DNA from: Epiperipatus broadwayi
Lineage: Eukaryota; Onychophora; Udeonychophora; Euonychophora; Peripatidae
NCBI GenBank assembly: GCA_028023455.1
Contig: JAQFVV010006197.1
Location: 14,691,254 to 14,755,253 of the forward strand
Direction: 5' to 3'
Length of the DNA: 64,000 bases
In this document: one piece after another, positions 46,466 to 58,430 of the stretch
Numbering within the stretch: the stretch's first letter is position 1
Layout: each line of letters starts with the position of its first letter
Notes under the pieces: model-generated
Databases searched by the model: none
Told to the model about the DNA's origin: nothing
What the model saw: the letters and a program-made list of their open reading frames with translations, nothing else
Made by a program: the position numbers and the translations under genes

Positions 46466-49400
46466 TAATTTCTGTATTAAGAACTTTTTTATCATTTTAA
46501 AATTTCCCAATTTTGTTCATGAAATTTAGTATTAAATTGAAGTTTGTGTGGTATTATCACAATTCTGAATTCAGATTACAAATGGATTCTAAGTTGTGAT
46601 AGTAAAATGATTGAGGCTTAACTACAACTTATCAAAAACTATGCTCAAACATGACTTTCTGTTGCTATTTGCAGAATATTATTAAATTTTTAATATAGCA
46701 CATAAATAAAAATACTTAAAAATATAACTTGAATATCTGCATATATAATTTAGTATAAAAAGTGTATTTATCGGTAGACATGCACAAATTATTTTCACTC
46801 ATAATTACTCCCTAAAATCACTCTAGAAAATTAATAGAGAGCAGTGCAACTAAAATATATTACAAGACATGTGCATGTATATAAATTAGTGCATTAGAAA
46901 AAACTGATATAAGGACGTGAGCTAATTACTCCTCTGCAAGAATGAGACTGAAAGTATTGAAGTCCTTTAATGGTACTAAGGTAGAAAAAACAGTATCCTA
47001 AGGTCAGACAAAATGACTCTGAACAAAGTGTAAAACTTTAGAACTCTGTTAGGCTGTCCGAAGGAATTAATAGCAGTTACTTTTTGTTATTATTTGTTAT
47101 ATTGTGAAATAATCTCAAATGTCTAAATGCTTTCTAGTTTAACATCTGTCTTAAATAAATGTTAATAAACACGATTATATGCCTGCTCTTTAGAGACCCT
47201 TAGAACATAGCAGTTGGGACAATTGACAGGATTTGAAACCTCAGAACATAGCAATAACCATTTTCCTTTGAAAAAAAGGAAAAAAAAACCCACGAGAAAA
47301 TAATATAAATTATGTGACAAAAAAAAATCACATCAGTTTCCTAAGACTTTGAGAAAAATAATCAAACTCAAGTTTAAAAAGGACACAGTATTAGTTATAT
47401 TGAACCTAGACATCCAAAACTTCTAAATTAGTTTCAGATTGACACTTTCAGAAGTGATGATTAAATTCATTAAATCAATAGAATAAAGCATGCTAAAAGC
47501 AAGTGATCACAATCAATGCTGGGAGGGAATGAGAGATATTAAGTTTGTAATCAAAACCTGATAAAACTTTAATGAGCTACAATTTTGAAGTTAAAGTTTT
47601 GAACAGAAAACATATATGATGAGACAAATCATTATTTACATTTTTCTTTAATAATTGAATAAGTTATGTCTGAAGATCATGAAAATAAGTGTCACGCCCA
47701 CATAATTTTCTCTCATGAGAATAAAAAAACCAAGATAGTAGAATTATCATTATAAAGTCAGCAATCAAATGTTAAACTACAATTTTATGTCATGCACAAG
47801 GCAAGCAATTGCTGAAACAAATATGGTCCTAAACCATATTTCTAAGGATAACACAGGTGTTCTAGTTATCCAGTTATCTATAAACTTTAATTAACAATTA
47901 AACAAAAAAAATTTACATCTTAAAGATATTTATTATATTATAAGAAACTCTAATACAATAATAAAAGTATAAATTATTTACTTGCAAAATATATTTTATA
48001 ATTGCAGTTTATGAAAATCGTAATCAAGACAGAAAACTGAGATAATATAAAACTCAAAAGATTAATTAAGTTCCTAAAATCATATTGGATGAGCCAAGCA
48101 ATGCCAGACAAATAGTTGCTTTATTTAAATATTATATTTCACAATATGTTTTTTGTTTAATCAAAAAAGATTAATATCAGAAAAAAAAAAAAAGCCATTA
48201 AAAAGCTTACAGGAGTAACAAAATATTGTGTGTGTATATATATATAACACATACATTATTCACTGAGTTTCTAATAAAGACATGGATTTAAAAACAGTCG
48301 CAAAAATGTTTAGCAGCAAACAAAACACTATATTAAAATTGTATAGTTAATATAATAAATATTTTTTCTTCTAGTTAATTAAATAAAGCAATAAAAAGGA
48401 TGTTTTAATGGAGAAATTACAATTTCGACAATACGATTTTTAAGCACTTTTCAATCTTTGATTATTTTATTATCACTAAGTGAAAAATAAATATATTTAA
48501 TTAGAAAAGTTTATATTCCAATTTATGCAGTATTGAAATAATAATCTTAACAAAATAAGTTTTCTATTATTTTGTTTCTTATTATATTTTTCACATGTGA
48601 AATTTGTTATTATATACTAATAAGTTTTGAAATTTGTTATTGAACGTAATCTGAACTCTCTGCCACTAATGTTTTGATAATGTCTAAAGTTTGATATAAT
48701 ATTAGGTCCATATTGAACTCTCTGCCACTAATCCAAGTATTAGAACAAGTGGCCTTCTCCATGCTAAAGTATCACACGAATTTAATCTTTTTATTATGAG
48801 TTAATCTATACTTGTCTAATCTTTAAAAGAAATATATCCAAGTTATTAACAACTATTTATTATGCTAAAAAAAAACTTGATGAATAAATAATCAATAATG
48901 ATGAAGACATTTGAAAGGATTTAATGATAATCTGGGCTAACTGATGAAGCAGGTCAGTGAAGTCATTTATTTTTTCGGTTGTCTTTATTTATTTGTTAGA
49001 AAAAATATAATATTGTATTTAGGTTTTCAAATATATGATTATTCTTTCAAAATCATAAACATATAAATAGTGGTTATGCTAATAATATAGGTAACAATTT
49101 AGTCAATAAGCCGCAGCTGCTATGTGATAATGAAGTATCATGAAATATCTAAAACAATATATATATATTCAAACACATGTTAGCCAATTATGGATAGATA
49201 TGTAAAATATATAGCTTATGTCCTACATGAGATTATATTTCATAAACATACACATATATATTAGTTTCTACTTTACAATAAGTTTGCGAATGTGTGCTAT
49301 TTGGTTTAAAATTTTTGTATGAATAATGAAACCAATGGATATTAGCAAACTCTATTAATATATATTTATAACATATGCACTTATAAGTTGGATATTTTTA

Positions 49401-49518
49401 ATACACACACGTATATTTTTATTATATAATTAGATTTAAAAAGTATATACAGAACAATGTACTTTCATTACAAATAAAAACTTGTTCTAGAAGATATCTT
49501 TTTTCTTTAATAAATTCC

Positions 49519-51219
49519 GGTAATAGTATGAATACTGAACCCTACCGCTTGATGGCATTGTTTTTCACACAATGCACATCAATATATCATTTTAGCAGCC
49601 TAACTTACGGCTAACACTACAACAGTGTTGTTTAGAGCTGTAACAGGCTGCCTAGAGGGTGATGTATTCTACAATTACGTAACAAAATACTATGCCCATT
49701 GACTTGTGACAATATTCCTCAAGTGAGCGCAATTCAACTCTCGCTATGGTCTGATTTGATGGCGGCCGTATTTGAAGGATGTGAAACTATCAAAAAATTC
49801 ATTGTGGAAAAATTTTGAGAAAGGGTAGTGGATTTAGTATTACATATTAAAAATTGTCAGCCATCACACATGCTTCCCGACGATTTTGAACTGCACCCAA
49901 CCTGAAAAGGTTAGGGTTTTCATCAGAGTTCTGCCGAGTTCACTCGCAAAGGCATGTTTATGCGTAAATCTGTGCGAGACCAGTAAAATGTTTGGCATGG
50001 CAAGTGTTCAAAATTGGTTGAAGAAGAGTGAATTGCCGGCCACAGAAGTTGACACTGTTGTGTTTTTCCAGAAAGAGAACAAACATCCTGCCAGATGCTA
50101 AGCTATGTGTTTGCAGGAGCATGGTTTTAGTCAACTACAGGATCTGGGCAATTCTGTTGCCACTCCTGCAAGCTTACCTGGGGTCTGCATGAGGAAATTG
50201 GTTGGACGGCTCCAAAATCCCATTACTTACAGCTTTGAGGCTCATCTCCTTTTGGAGTCAAACAAACCGTAACTCCCCGCCCCCCTAAAAATGTTTTTTT
50301 TTTTTTTAAAAATGAACTGTTTAATTAAGGCTTTTTGAAAAAGACAAAAAATAAAGGAAGAACTTTTCGCTATCATATAAAGGGTTCGGTAGAGTAAATA
50401 TTTTTTTTTTAAAAAAAAACAACCTCACAATATGAAAATAAAAGACAATAATTAAAAATCAAACCAACCCACCTCTACCCTCTAAAAACCAACTGTTGCT
50501 TTATTAAAAATGAATTGATTAATAAGGCTTTCAAACAAAAAAAAGAGCTCAAAATCAATAAAAGGTTGATAATTTAAAAGCAAACCAACACCCGTCCAAT
50601 AATTTGTACATTTGGTTAATCCATCTCTTTATATGTATTCAATATTTGAACACATTTGTTTCCAATACATCGGCAAAAGATACTAAAAGATGAGAATTAA
50701 AATTCAAACAAACCCCTTTCCACCCTCTAAAAATGAATTGTTGGTTTATTAATTAAAACTGAATTGTTTAAGGCTTTCAAAAAGAAGTCAAAATCCAAAA
50801 AAAGGTGATAATTTAAAAGCAAACAAACCCCCTCTACAATCTAAAAACAAAGTGGTGTTTGTTATCAAAAAGGAAAAAAAAACCCGTACGAGTTTTATGT
50901 ATAGAAAGAGGTAAACCAAAAATTTTTTTACAGTAGTATTATGTAAAGAAACCGATAATTCAAAATCAAAAAAAAAAAAAAAGTCGATAATTTAAAAGCA
51001 ACCCCCCTCCCATACCATATAAAAACAAAGTGTTTGTTTATTAAAATGAAAAAAAAAACAACAAAAAACATATGAGTTTTATGTATAGAAAGTGAAAAAA
51101 ATTTTTTTTTCTACCGTAGTATTCTGTAAAGAAACCGGCACCTTGAATCGGTATATTGATATGCATTAGACGAAAAAGAGCGCCATCAAACGGTAGGGTT
51201 CAGTATTCATATTATTACC
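49519..51219. mobile_element. TIR element X, 1.7 kb, non-autonomous, with about 38 bp inverted repeats and an imperfect 8 bp duplication
   Basis: GGTAATAGTATGAATACTGA at 49519, continuing as ACCCTACCGCTTGATGGC, has its reverse complement at 51182-51219 with two differences. TAAATTCC precedes it and TAAATTTC follows it (7 of 8 bases), suggesting an 8 bp target duplication. A hairpin GCAGCCT ... AGGCTGC lies near 49598-49653. The right half (about 50260-51130) is made of degenerate repeats of about 165 bp with CCCCCTCTA and long A runs. An open frame of 71 codons at 49886 has no known domain. hAT, P and Merlin elements all give about 8 bp duplications, so I leave the superfamily open. Confidence 0.8.
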
Positions 51220-53704
51220 TAAATTTCTTCAATTTTATAAAAAAATTTAATAGCAGCCTCAATATTGACCGTTAAGTTTGATATTTTTAAATTCATACTG
51301 ATTTCTAAGTCCAAATTATCTTCTATTTGTAATAAATGACATAATGTCACTCTTTTCAGTAGAACTTTTGCTAAAGTCTTTAAATGGACTGAAATATTGT
51401 TGATGCATATATTACTATTTGCCAGAATATTCTGTTATATTTTCTAAACACAAATTTATTGCTTTTCCAATTATCGCTAAATATTTATCATATAATAGGG
51501 ACGTAACTTTAGCAGTCACAGGACCTAACACTAAAATAAATTTTCTTTTTCTCTTTTTATTATTCAGAAACTTCAGTATAAAACTTTACTTTCAAAACTA
51601 AATCAATTATTTTCATTTTATTATATAAAATAAACACTTCATAGCTTCTTTATGTCTTGGAAGAGTTGTTACCATCATTAACTTTGCACTATGAATTTAT
51701 TTTAGGTTAAGGTTCAATTATGTAATTTAAGCAGAAAAATAAGTTGAATGTTTTTACAAGATTGCAATAATATTATCAAATGCATAAGGCAAAAAAAGAG
51801 CTGCTGATATATAAGCAGTTATAGTGCATACAAAATTATATGTGTATCTACTGTATTCTACAAATTTTGCTTAATTCAAGTATTAAATTAAAAAATTGTA
51901 TTCTTCAGTTTTCATTTCAATAATAATATGAAATATATTATAACGGTCGGGGAAGATCATGAAGTTTTACAGTCTTAACATATCTGCCGTACAGGGCGCC
52001 ACTAGGCTATTTGAACCTAGAAAATTTATAGAGTAGGCAGATACGTGCTGTTAAAGATCCAACTTCTTTTACATATATATTTTATCACAACTGTCAGCCC
52101 TTGCCATTAGCTCATTGAGTAGCAGAGGTTTTAAAACTATATTTATTAAAATATATTTCAATAAAGATTAAAAAAAAAAGCACTATCAGTATGAATAACA
52201 CAAAAGATTTTATTCACATATATATAGGTGATAACACACAAACTTGAAAAATAATTACTATAAAAAAATTATGTTTTATGTTTCATTATTATTATCTTTT
52301 TTTAACTTTAATTTTTAATCTTAGAATGTTGAGCAAGGATAGGCCACCTAGACAATGCACTTAAAAGATTTTCAAAACATTTGACTCCAGGCTAAAGGTC
52401 CGCAACCATGCCAATGCTCGCTTCCAAAAATATATCCGCAACCAATGCAATGTGAACATATTAGCATCAAACCATGCTGACAGGAATGTGTATCTGACAG
52501 CGTGATATTATTTGAGAAAACATGACCTTTGTCCAGTACAGGAATTTACGTCTGTCTGGCGAAGGAATCATGCATGTAATATAATATAGAGAATAACGCT
52601 TTGTATGGATGGGAGAGTGGTCTATCTTACTGGCTTATCGTCCCAATCCATAGAGCTGGAATGGGTCAATGGCGCAGGAAATACTTCTGCGTCCATTGCA
52701 ATGATATGACTGCCTCTTTGGGGTCATGCATTCAGTTGGGCTCATCGCCCTTATGTGCTAACACACTTCACATTACATTGATGTAAACGTCCATATATCT
52801 CTCCACCAGCATTGACACAACTACGGAACAAATAGTCCGAAATCAAATCCCCTTTAAACTAACATATACTTAAACGAGTCAAAGCAGCTATCCATACTCA
52901 ACTTAAATTTAGGTCAATTTAATAATTTAATTCTTTAAAAAAATATTTAGTTTATAGTATTTAACTTATTTTAAAATTACATTGCATTCAACTTATTTTT
53001 TTCTCTTTTACACAACTAATATTTTTGACCTATTTTTAAAATCCAGAAATGCACAAATAATGATGCATATATCTTTCAATTTTATGTTTGCAATCGCAAA
53101 CCCCTACCCTATTACAAACAGACCTTATACTAAGCATAAATAAAAAAAAATACAATACATTTAAAAAAAAAAAAAACGTTTTAGATAAGAATTTAAAATT
53201 GCAAAGTTTATAAAAAAATAAAGTTCTGGTTTGATCTGGAAAGAAAGTCTATAGTTCATATTTAAAGAAAATTAAAGTTCGGAGATTTTAAATTGAAGAG
53301 TTTATATTTCATATTTATAATTTATACTTTCCTTTCTCCATGCTTGTTCCTTCGCGACAAAGATCTGAGTTTACGCAAGGGCCATTTCTTGCGGACGATG
53401 ACTATTTTATGAAGATTACCAAAGACATTACTAGTGGTTCAATGCTGGGATCCATGGAGATGAAAGCTGCCTCTGTCTGGCGGAACCGAAGGAAGCGATT
53501 AAAATAGATTACATTTTTGGTAACAGTGACTATAGCTTTTTAACTTTTTCAGCAACAACAATGGGTTCAAAATTCTAATCTTCTAATTCTCTAATTAATT
53601 ATTTCTTTTGGATTTTTCTTTTTATAGTTCTCAGGCATCTTATCTCTGGAATGCACTGATTCATCAAATATATTCCATATCTGTATTTCATTGATTCGTT
53701 GAGT

Positions 53705-53770
53705 TTGCAGCTAAGTAGATTTTGGGTTTGTGGCTAAGTAAGTTTTGGGTTTGTGGCTAAGTGGATTTTT
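53705..53770. repeat. Short tandem repeat, 23 bp, three copies
   Basis: TTGTGGCTAAGTAAGTTTTG and close variants occur three times in a row with a 23-base period (CTAAGT at 53711, 53734 and 53757). Nothing else marks the surrounding sequence. Confidence 0.8.
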
Positions 53771-54475
53771 CCACTGAGGTCTGTGCCTATATCTTTGGGT
53801 GGGAAAAGCAAGTCTTTTGTTTCTACTCCTCGACTCTTATCTATTTTGTAATCATTTTTTTTTCAATGGTCATTTTGCCCCAAGGATCTGTTTGTAATTT
53901 TTATTTTTAAGATTAAAAACTCTCTTTGTTATTTTTAAAATCAAAAGGTTTTTATTATATTTTATTTAAAGATTAGAATCTTTGCTTCGATTCTATAATT
54001 TTTTAAAACTTATCTTATTTCAATATTTAAATCAAACATATTAATAAATTAATAATTCATTATTTGTGCATTTTGAACGTTTGTGCTTTTAATTCAGTAT
54101 TAGATATTTACAAAAACATTAAGTATTAGAATTTAAATGTAACGCATATATATATATATATATCCCGTTACAATATGTTTAATTAAAATAATTTTGCTTA
54201 ATCATGATATTTATATTAATGATTTTATCAATGAAAATGGTAGCATGGCTATTATCATTATGGCCATAAATATTTCTTCATCAAGACTTTTCAAATCCTG
54301 TTTATTTTACTGAATTCATGTTTCAATCATTTTACATACTATACCTAGCTTAAAAAAAAAGAAGGGGGGGGGATATTTATATATAAAAAAGAAATGCTTA
54401 GTTGATTATTTTAATGCATTTATTTTTACAATTAAGACTAATTGGTTTAATGATTGGAAATTATAATAAAAATTT

Positions 54476-56350
54476 GGTTGTCTTTTGATAGCCAGTCATG
54501 GCTGCTTGATGGCGTTGTATATGTGTTAAAACACATAAAAATGCTGTTTCCGCGGCCTACAGTTACGGCTAAGAAAGCAGTTGTGTTTATCTTAGCCATT
54601 GCAGTCCGCTTGATGACTTATGCAAAGAAATATTATGGCCTGTTTTGTGCTTTGTGACACTTTATGCAAATTTGCACAATTCACTGATCGCTACCATATC
54701 GTCTGAACGTGTTTGGATTTCAAGTGGGGACAAGTTTTGATATCTCCATAGCAGAGTAATTTTATTTCTACTTAAATCACACAGTCTGACTCATTAAGAA
54801 TTGTCACACCGTCCCAACTTTCCCTGCACAATGTGGAATTTGTAAAATATTGGGAAAGGGTAGGACCGAACATATTTTGGATGAGCTCACGTGAAAACTC
54901 ACGCTTTCGCAAGAAATTATATGAGACAAATAAAATGGTGCACAAATTGTGCCACTTACCGATGTCAATCAGGCTTTTGCAAATGAATGTATTCCATTCC
55001 TAAAAATAAAATAGTAAAGACGTAGTAGGAAAAAATAAAAAGATCAAAAAATGTCATTAATAGTTAGGACAAAATAGAAATTGTGTAATTAAAATCACTG
55101 TACAGCCAAAAAAAAAAAGTCGCTGTATTTTAAATCTGAAAAAATAAAACAAAACGTGTCAAAGTCTGAAGTTTTTTATGTTATTTTATTTTTTTTTGTA
55201 CTGGTGTGTTGAAAGGGTTAAAAAATCATAATTAATAGAAAAAGTTTTTTTAAAAAATGGCAAAATATACATCGCGTAATAGAAATAAAGCAAAAAAAAA
55301 AAAAAATCGCCGTATAGTCACTGTCTTTTAAAAAAAAAAAAGACCACGAAAGTTGAAAAAGTCAAAAGTTTTGATCTTATTTTAATTTTGGGGGAATGGG
55401 TTGAAAAATATTTTGTCTTCACTGTGACAAAAGATAGAGAGCAAAGTTATTTTTTGTTTGTTTTTATTTTTAAAAAAAGGTAACAGAAATTGGTTTTAAA
55501 AATAAAAGTTTTAGTATATCAGTGGTATCAAATAAAGCCAAAAAAAATATTGCCTTATAGGCCAAAAAAAAAAAAAGTGGCCATATTTTTAAACAAAAAG
55601 AAAATGAAACTTGAAAAAGTCAAAAGTTTTGATCTTATTTTAATTGGGGGTGGGTGGGTTGAGAAATACTTTGTAAAAGTTATAGACAGAAGTTATTTTT
55701 TGGTTGTTTTTATTTTTTAAAAAAGGAAATAAAAATTGATTTCAAAAATAAAAGTTAAAGCCCAAAAAGATTTTTTTTGGGGGGTGGGTGGGTTGAGATA
55801 TACTTTGTCTTCACTGAGACAAAAGTTATTTTTGGTTGTTTTTATTTTTAAAAAAGGTAATAAAAATTGGTTTTAAATATAAAAGTTTTAGTATATCAGC
55901 GGTATAAACAAATAAAGGCAAAAAAAAAGAATCTTGAAAAAGTCAAGAAGTTTTGATTTTATTTTAATTTGGGGTGGGTGGGTGTATTGAGAAATAATTT
56001 GTAAAAGTTAGAGACAGAAATTATTTTTTGGTTGTTTTTATTTTTTTTTTAAAAAAAGGTAATAAAAATTGATTTCCAAAATAAAAGTTAAAGCAAAAAA
56101 AAAAAATCTCCGTATAGCCAAAAAAAAAAATCCCATTAAAAATGAAATATTAAAAAAAGGAATAGAAAAAATTTAAGAGATCGAAAATGTCACCGGTAAT
56201 GTTACATTTTACTGCTTTAACACATAAACAATGCTGACAAGCGGCCATGACCGGCTATCAAAAGATAGTAGCCTGGTAACATTACATTTTATTGTTTTTA
56301 CGCATAAACAATGCTGACAAGTGGCCCTAACCGGCTATCAAAAGACAAAC
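54476..56350. mobile_element. TIR element Y, 1.9 kb, non-autonomous, with a perfect 8 bp target duplication
   Basis: AAAAATTT is found at 54468-54475 and at 56351-56358. The left end reads GGTTGTCTTTTGATAGCC and the right end is its reverse complement with one difference (GTTTGTC...). The inverted similarity continues for at least 40 bases. The interior from about 55000 to 56180 is a chain of related units containing AGTCAAAAGTTTTGAT, GGGTGGGTGGGTTGAG and TTGTTTTTATTTTT, with no transposase. An 80 bp terminal duplication occupies 56195-56350. GCTTGATGGCGTTGT starts 28 bases from the left end, exactly as in element X (GCTTGATGGCATTGT), so the two are probably related. Confidence 0.85.
56195..56350. 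repeat. 80 bp duplication of the right terminus of element Y
   Basis: GGTAATGTTACATTTTACTG at 56195 recurs as GGTAACATTACATTTTATTG at 56275, and both units end with CCGGCTATCAAAAGA. The element therefore has two stacked right ends. The outer one is next to the target duplication and is the one presumably used. Confidence 0.8.
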
Positions 56351-57078
56351 AAAAATTTAAATAGGGATTGAAAATAAAAATTATAAATTTTTAAATGCCA
56401 GTTGAGAGAATAAAAAAAAAGTATATTACTTTAATAAAAAAAAAAAAATAGATATGATTTTTTTTTCAAGATAGATATTATCCCCAAGAAATTTTCATTT
56501 TAAACATATTGACAATGACTATATAAAATGGTCAAAATGTAGATAATTTATGTAAAGTATTTGTTATATAAATTCAGTAAGATAAATGAGTTGAAAAAAA
56601 AAACATGGATAAAATATTTATGACTTTAAAAAATTCAAACTGAATGGCATTTGAAAAAAAATAATAAAAAATTGGATTTTAAATTTTGTTTTTGATTATT
56701 ACAGTTTACTTTAAAATACAATAAAAACAAAAAGTTAAACTTTTAATAGAAAATCAACTTAAGCACATGAGTGAAAACGTATTAGCAGATGACTTTTTTC
56801 AAACTAAAGTTAAAATTGAATTTTTTTTTTTATAAAAAAAAAACCTAATTTCAAATGTGATTGTAATTAAATACCATGTTTTGTGAATAAATGATATATA
56901 TTAAACAAATTATTTTTTAACATGTTTTTAAATGTAAAAAAAATAAAATTATAATAAAAGTAAGAATTCCCCTTTGGAAAAATTTGAAGTTTGTTTTCTA
57001 ACTAAAGCCAATTAAAATAATTGGATCAATAAATTTTTATTCTGAAAATTGTTAATTCCCATGGGAAAAATGGCTCAC

Positions 57079-57156
57079 CTTGTCACCATAAATGTTTCTA
57101 AATGCATTTTAAATTTCCTTGTCACCATAAATGTTTCTAAATGCATTTTAAATTTA
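57079..57156. repeat. Exact tandem duplication, 39 bp, two copies
   Basis: CTTGTCACCATAAATGTTTC at 57079 is repeated at 57118 with no differences over the 39-base unit. It is a recent local duplication. Confidence 0.85.
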
Positions 57157-58214
57157 TTATTTAAGATATAAAATATTTCAAAAATTGTCAAACTTATATT
57201 TTGCTTAAATCCTAACAACTTATAAAATATTCATCAAAATTGTCAGTCAATCAATGCACTTAAATTATACATTGTTGCAATGAGTTCAAATAACTTATAT
57301 TCATTAAATAATAATTGGGAAAAAAATCATCCATAAAATATGTACAACATATAATATGCATAAACTTCTTATGCATTATTTATTTTTTCACTTACTTTTT
57401 CTGGGATTATTATTATCAACATTATTAATATATTCTTTAATATAAATATTATAAATACTTCTTTATAACTAGCAGTGACCAAAATAAATCTCAAATATAT
57501 ATAAACATAGCTGATAGCAGCAGACTATCTATCAGATAAAAAACCCCCAGCAAACCTGACTTGATTTTCTTTTATATAATTTGAGTTATAATATTTATTA
57601 ACCCATAGCATATATATAGGAATATGTTCAGGTCCTAAGAATAAAAAGAAAATATGAGGCAAAAAATTATATATAATTTACAAGAACATATAGAGCTCTT
57701 ATCATATGAATATAGTTATGTGACAAAACTATTAATAATTAGCTAGCAGGTGTTTACAATATTAATAGGGAGAGAGGTAAATACATTTAATATAAGCATA
57801 TTAGTATCAGGGACGAATTTACAGGCTCAACCAAACAAATATCTAACCCCTTGTTATGATCACAGGCTTTCCAAATAACAATTAAGCTAAACTAGGATGG
57901 CCTTTGTAGAGTTCTTTAAGTCAGCTTTGACACATTGGGAGGGAAACTGCTCCCCAAACTCATTCTCTGCAGTCTTGAAAGGAAAGAGTCTTTTTAATTA
58001 ATTAACTTCTCTATTTATATTAAAGTGGGGTAATTAAAATGTTTATACAATGTTTAGTGATCAATGAGAGTTATTCTTGATATTTTAAATATAACTATTG
58101 ATTAAGATAAAAATTTCAGACAGAAAAAAGTTTTTGTCTGCGATTTTTCAGATGATTTTAATTTTATAAATTCTTTAACAAAATTTACTGCTTGCAGTTT
58201 TACAATTCTATACA

Positions 58215-58248
<34 letters not shown>
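58215..58248. repeat. Compound microsatellite (CA)9 followed by (TA)8
   Basis: A run of alternating CA (58215-58232) passes directly into alternating AT (58233-58248). It is a simple sequence and possibly length-variable. Confidence 0.9.
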
Positions 58249-58335
58249 GACAATAGTAGTACGGATAAAATTAATTCTTTATATACATGCATAAATACCA
58301 CATGATCACCATTTCTTATGCTTATTCATAATTAG

Positions 58336-58430
58336 ATAGGGATTTTATGCACAAGCCTTCTGGTATCCATTGATTACTCTGGCTTGCACTGAGTGGCACT
58401 ACTATATGGAGAGTTTTGCATGCATAAATA
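58336..58430 (-). repeat. Second copy of the repeat found inside the RTE insertion at 35421-35515
   Basis: The minus strand reads GCAAAACTCTCCATATAGTA, then GCCACTCAGTGCAAGCCAGA and AATCAATGGATACCAGAAGG, ending TGCATAAAATCCCTATCTA. The plus strand at 35425-35515 has the same series with about 80% identity. Similarity stops at ATCTA in both, before the hammerhead candidate that follows at 35520. This is therefore a dispersed repeat with a defined edge. Confidence 0.75.

Noticed and set aside
49886-50101. 71-codon frame in element X, considered as a transposase remnant
   Set aside because: No DDE/D, RNase H-like or zinc-finger motif; too short to support.
52320-52790. Less AT-rich stretch with a 61-codon frame (52601-52786), considered as a gene fragment
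   Set aside because: Readings in all frames are short and match no family I know; it may be an old repeat.
54454-54657. 67-codon frame at the left end of element Y
   Set aside because: It overlaps the terminal inverted repeat and target duplication, so it is element end sequence.
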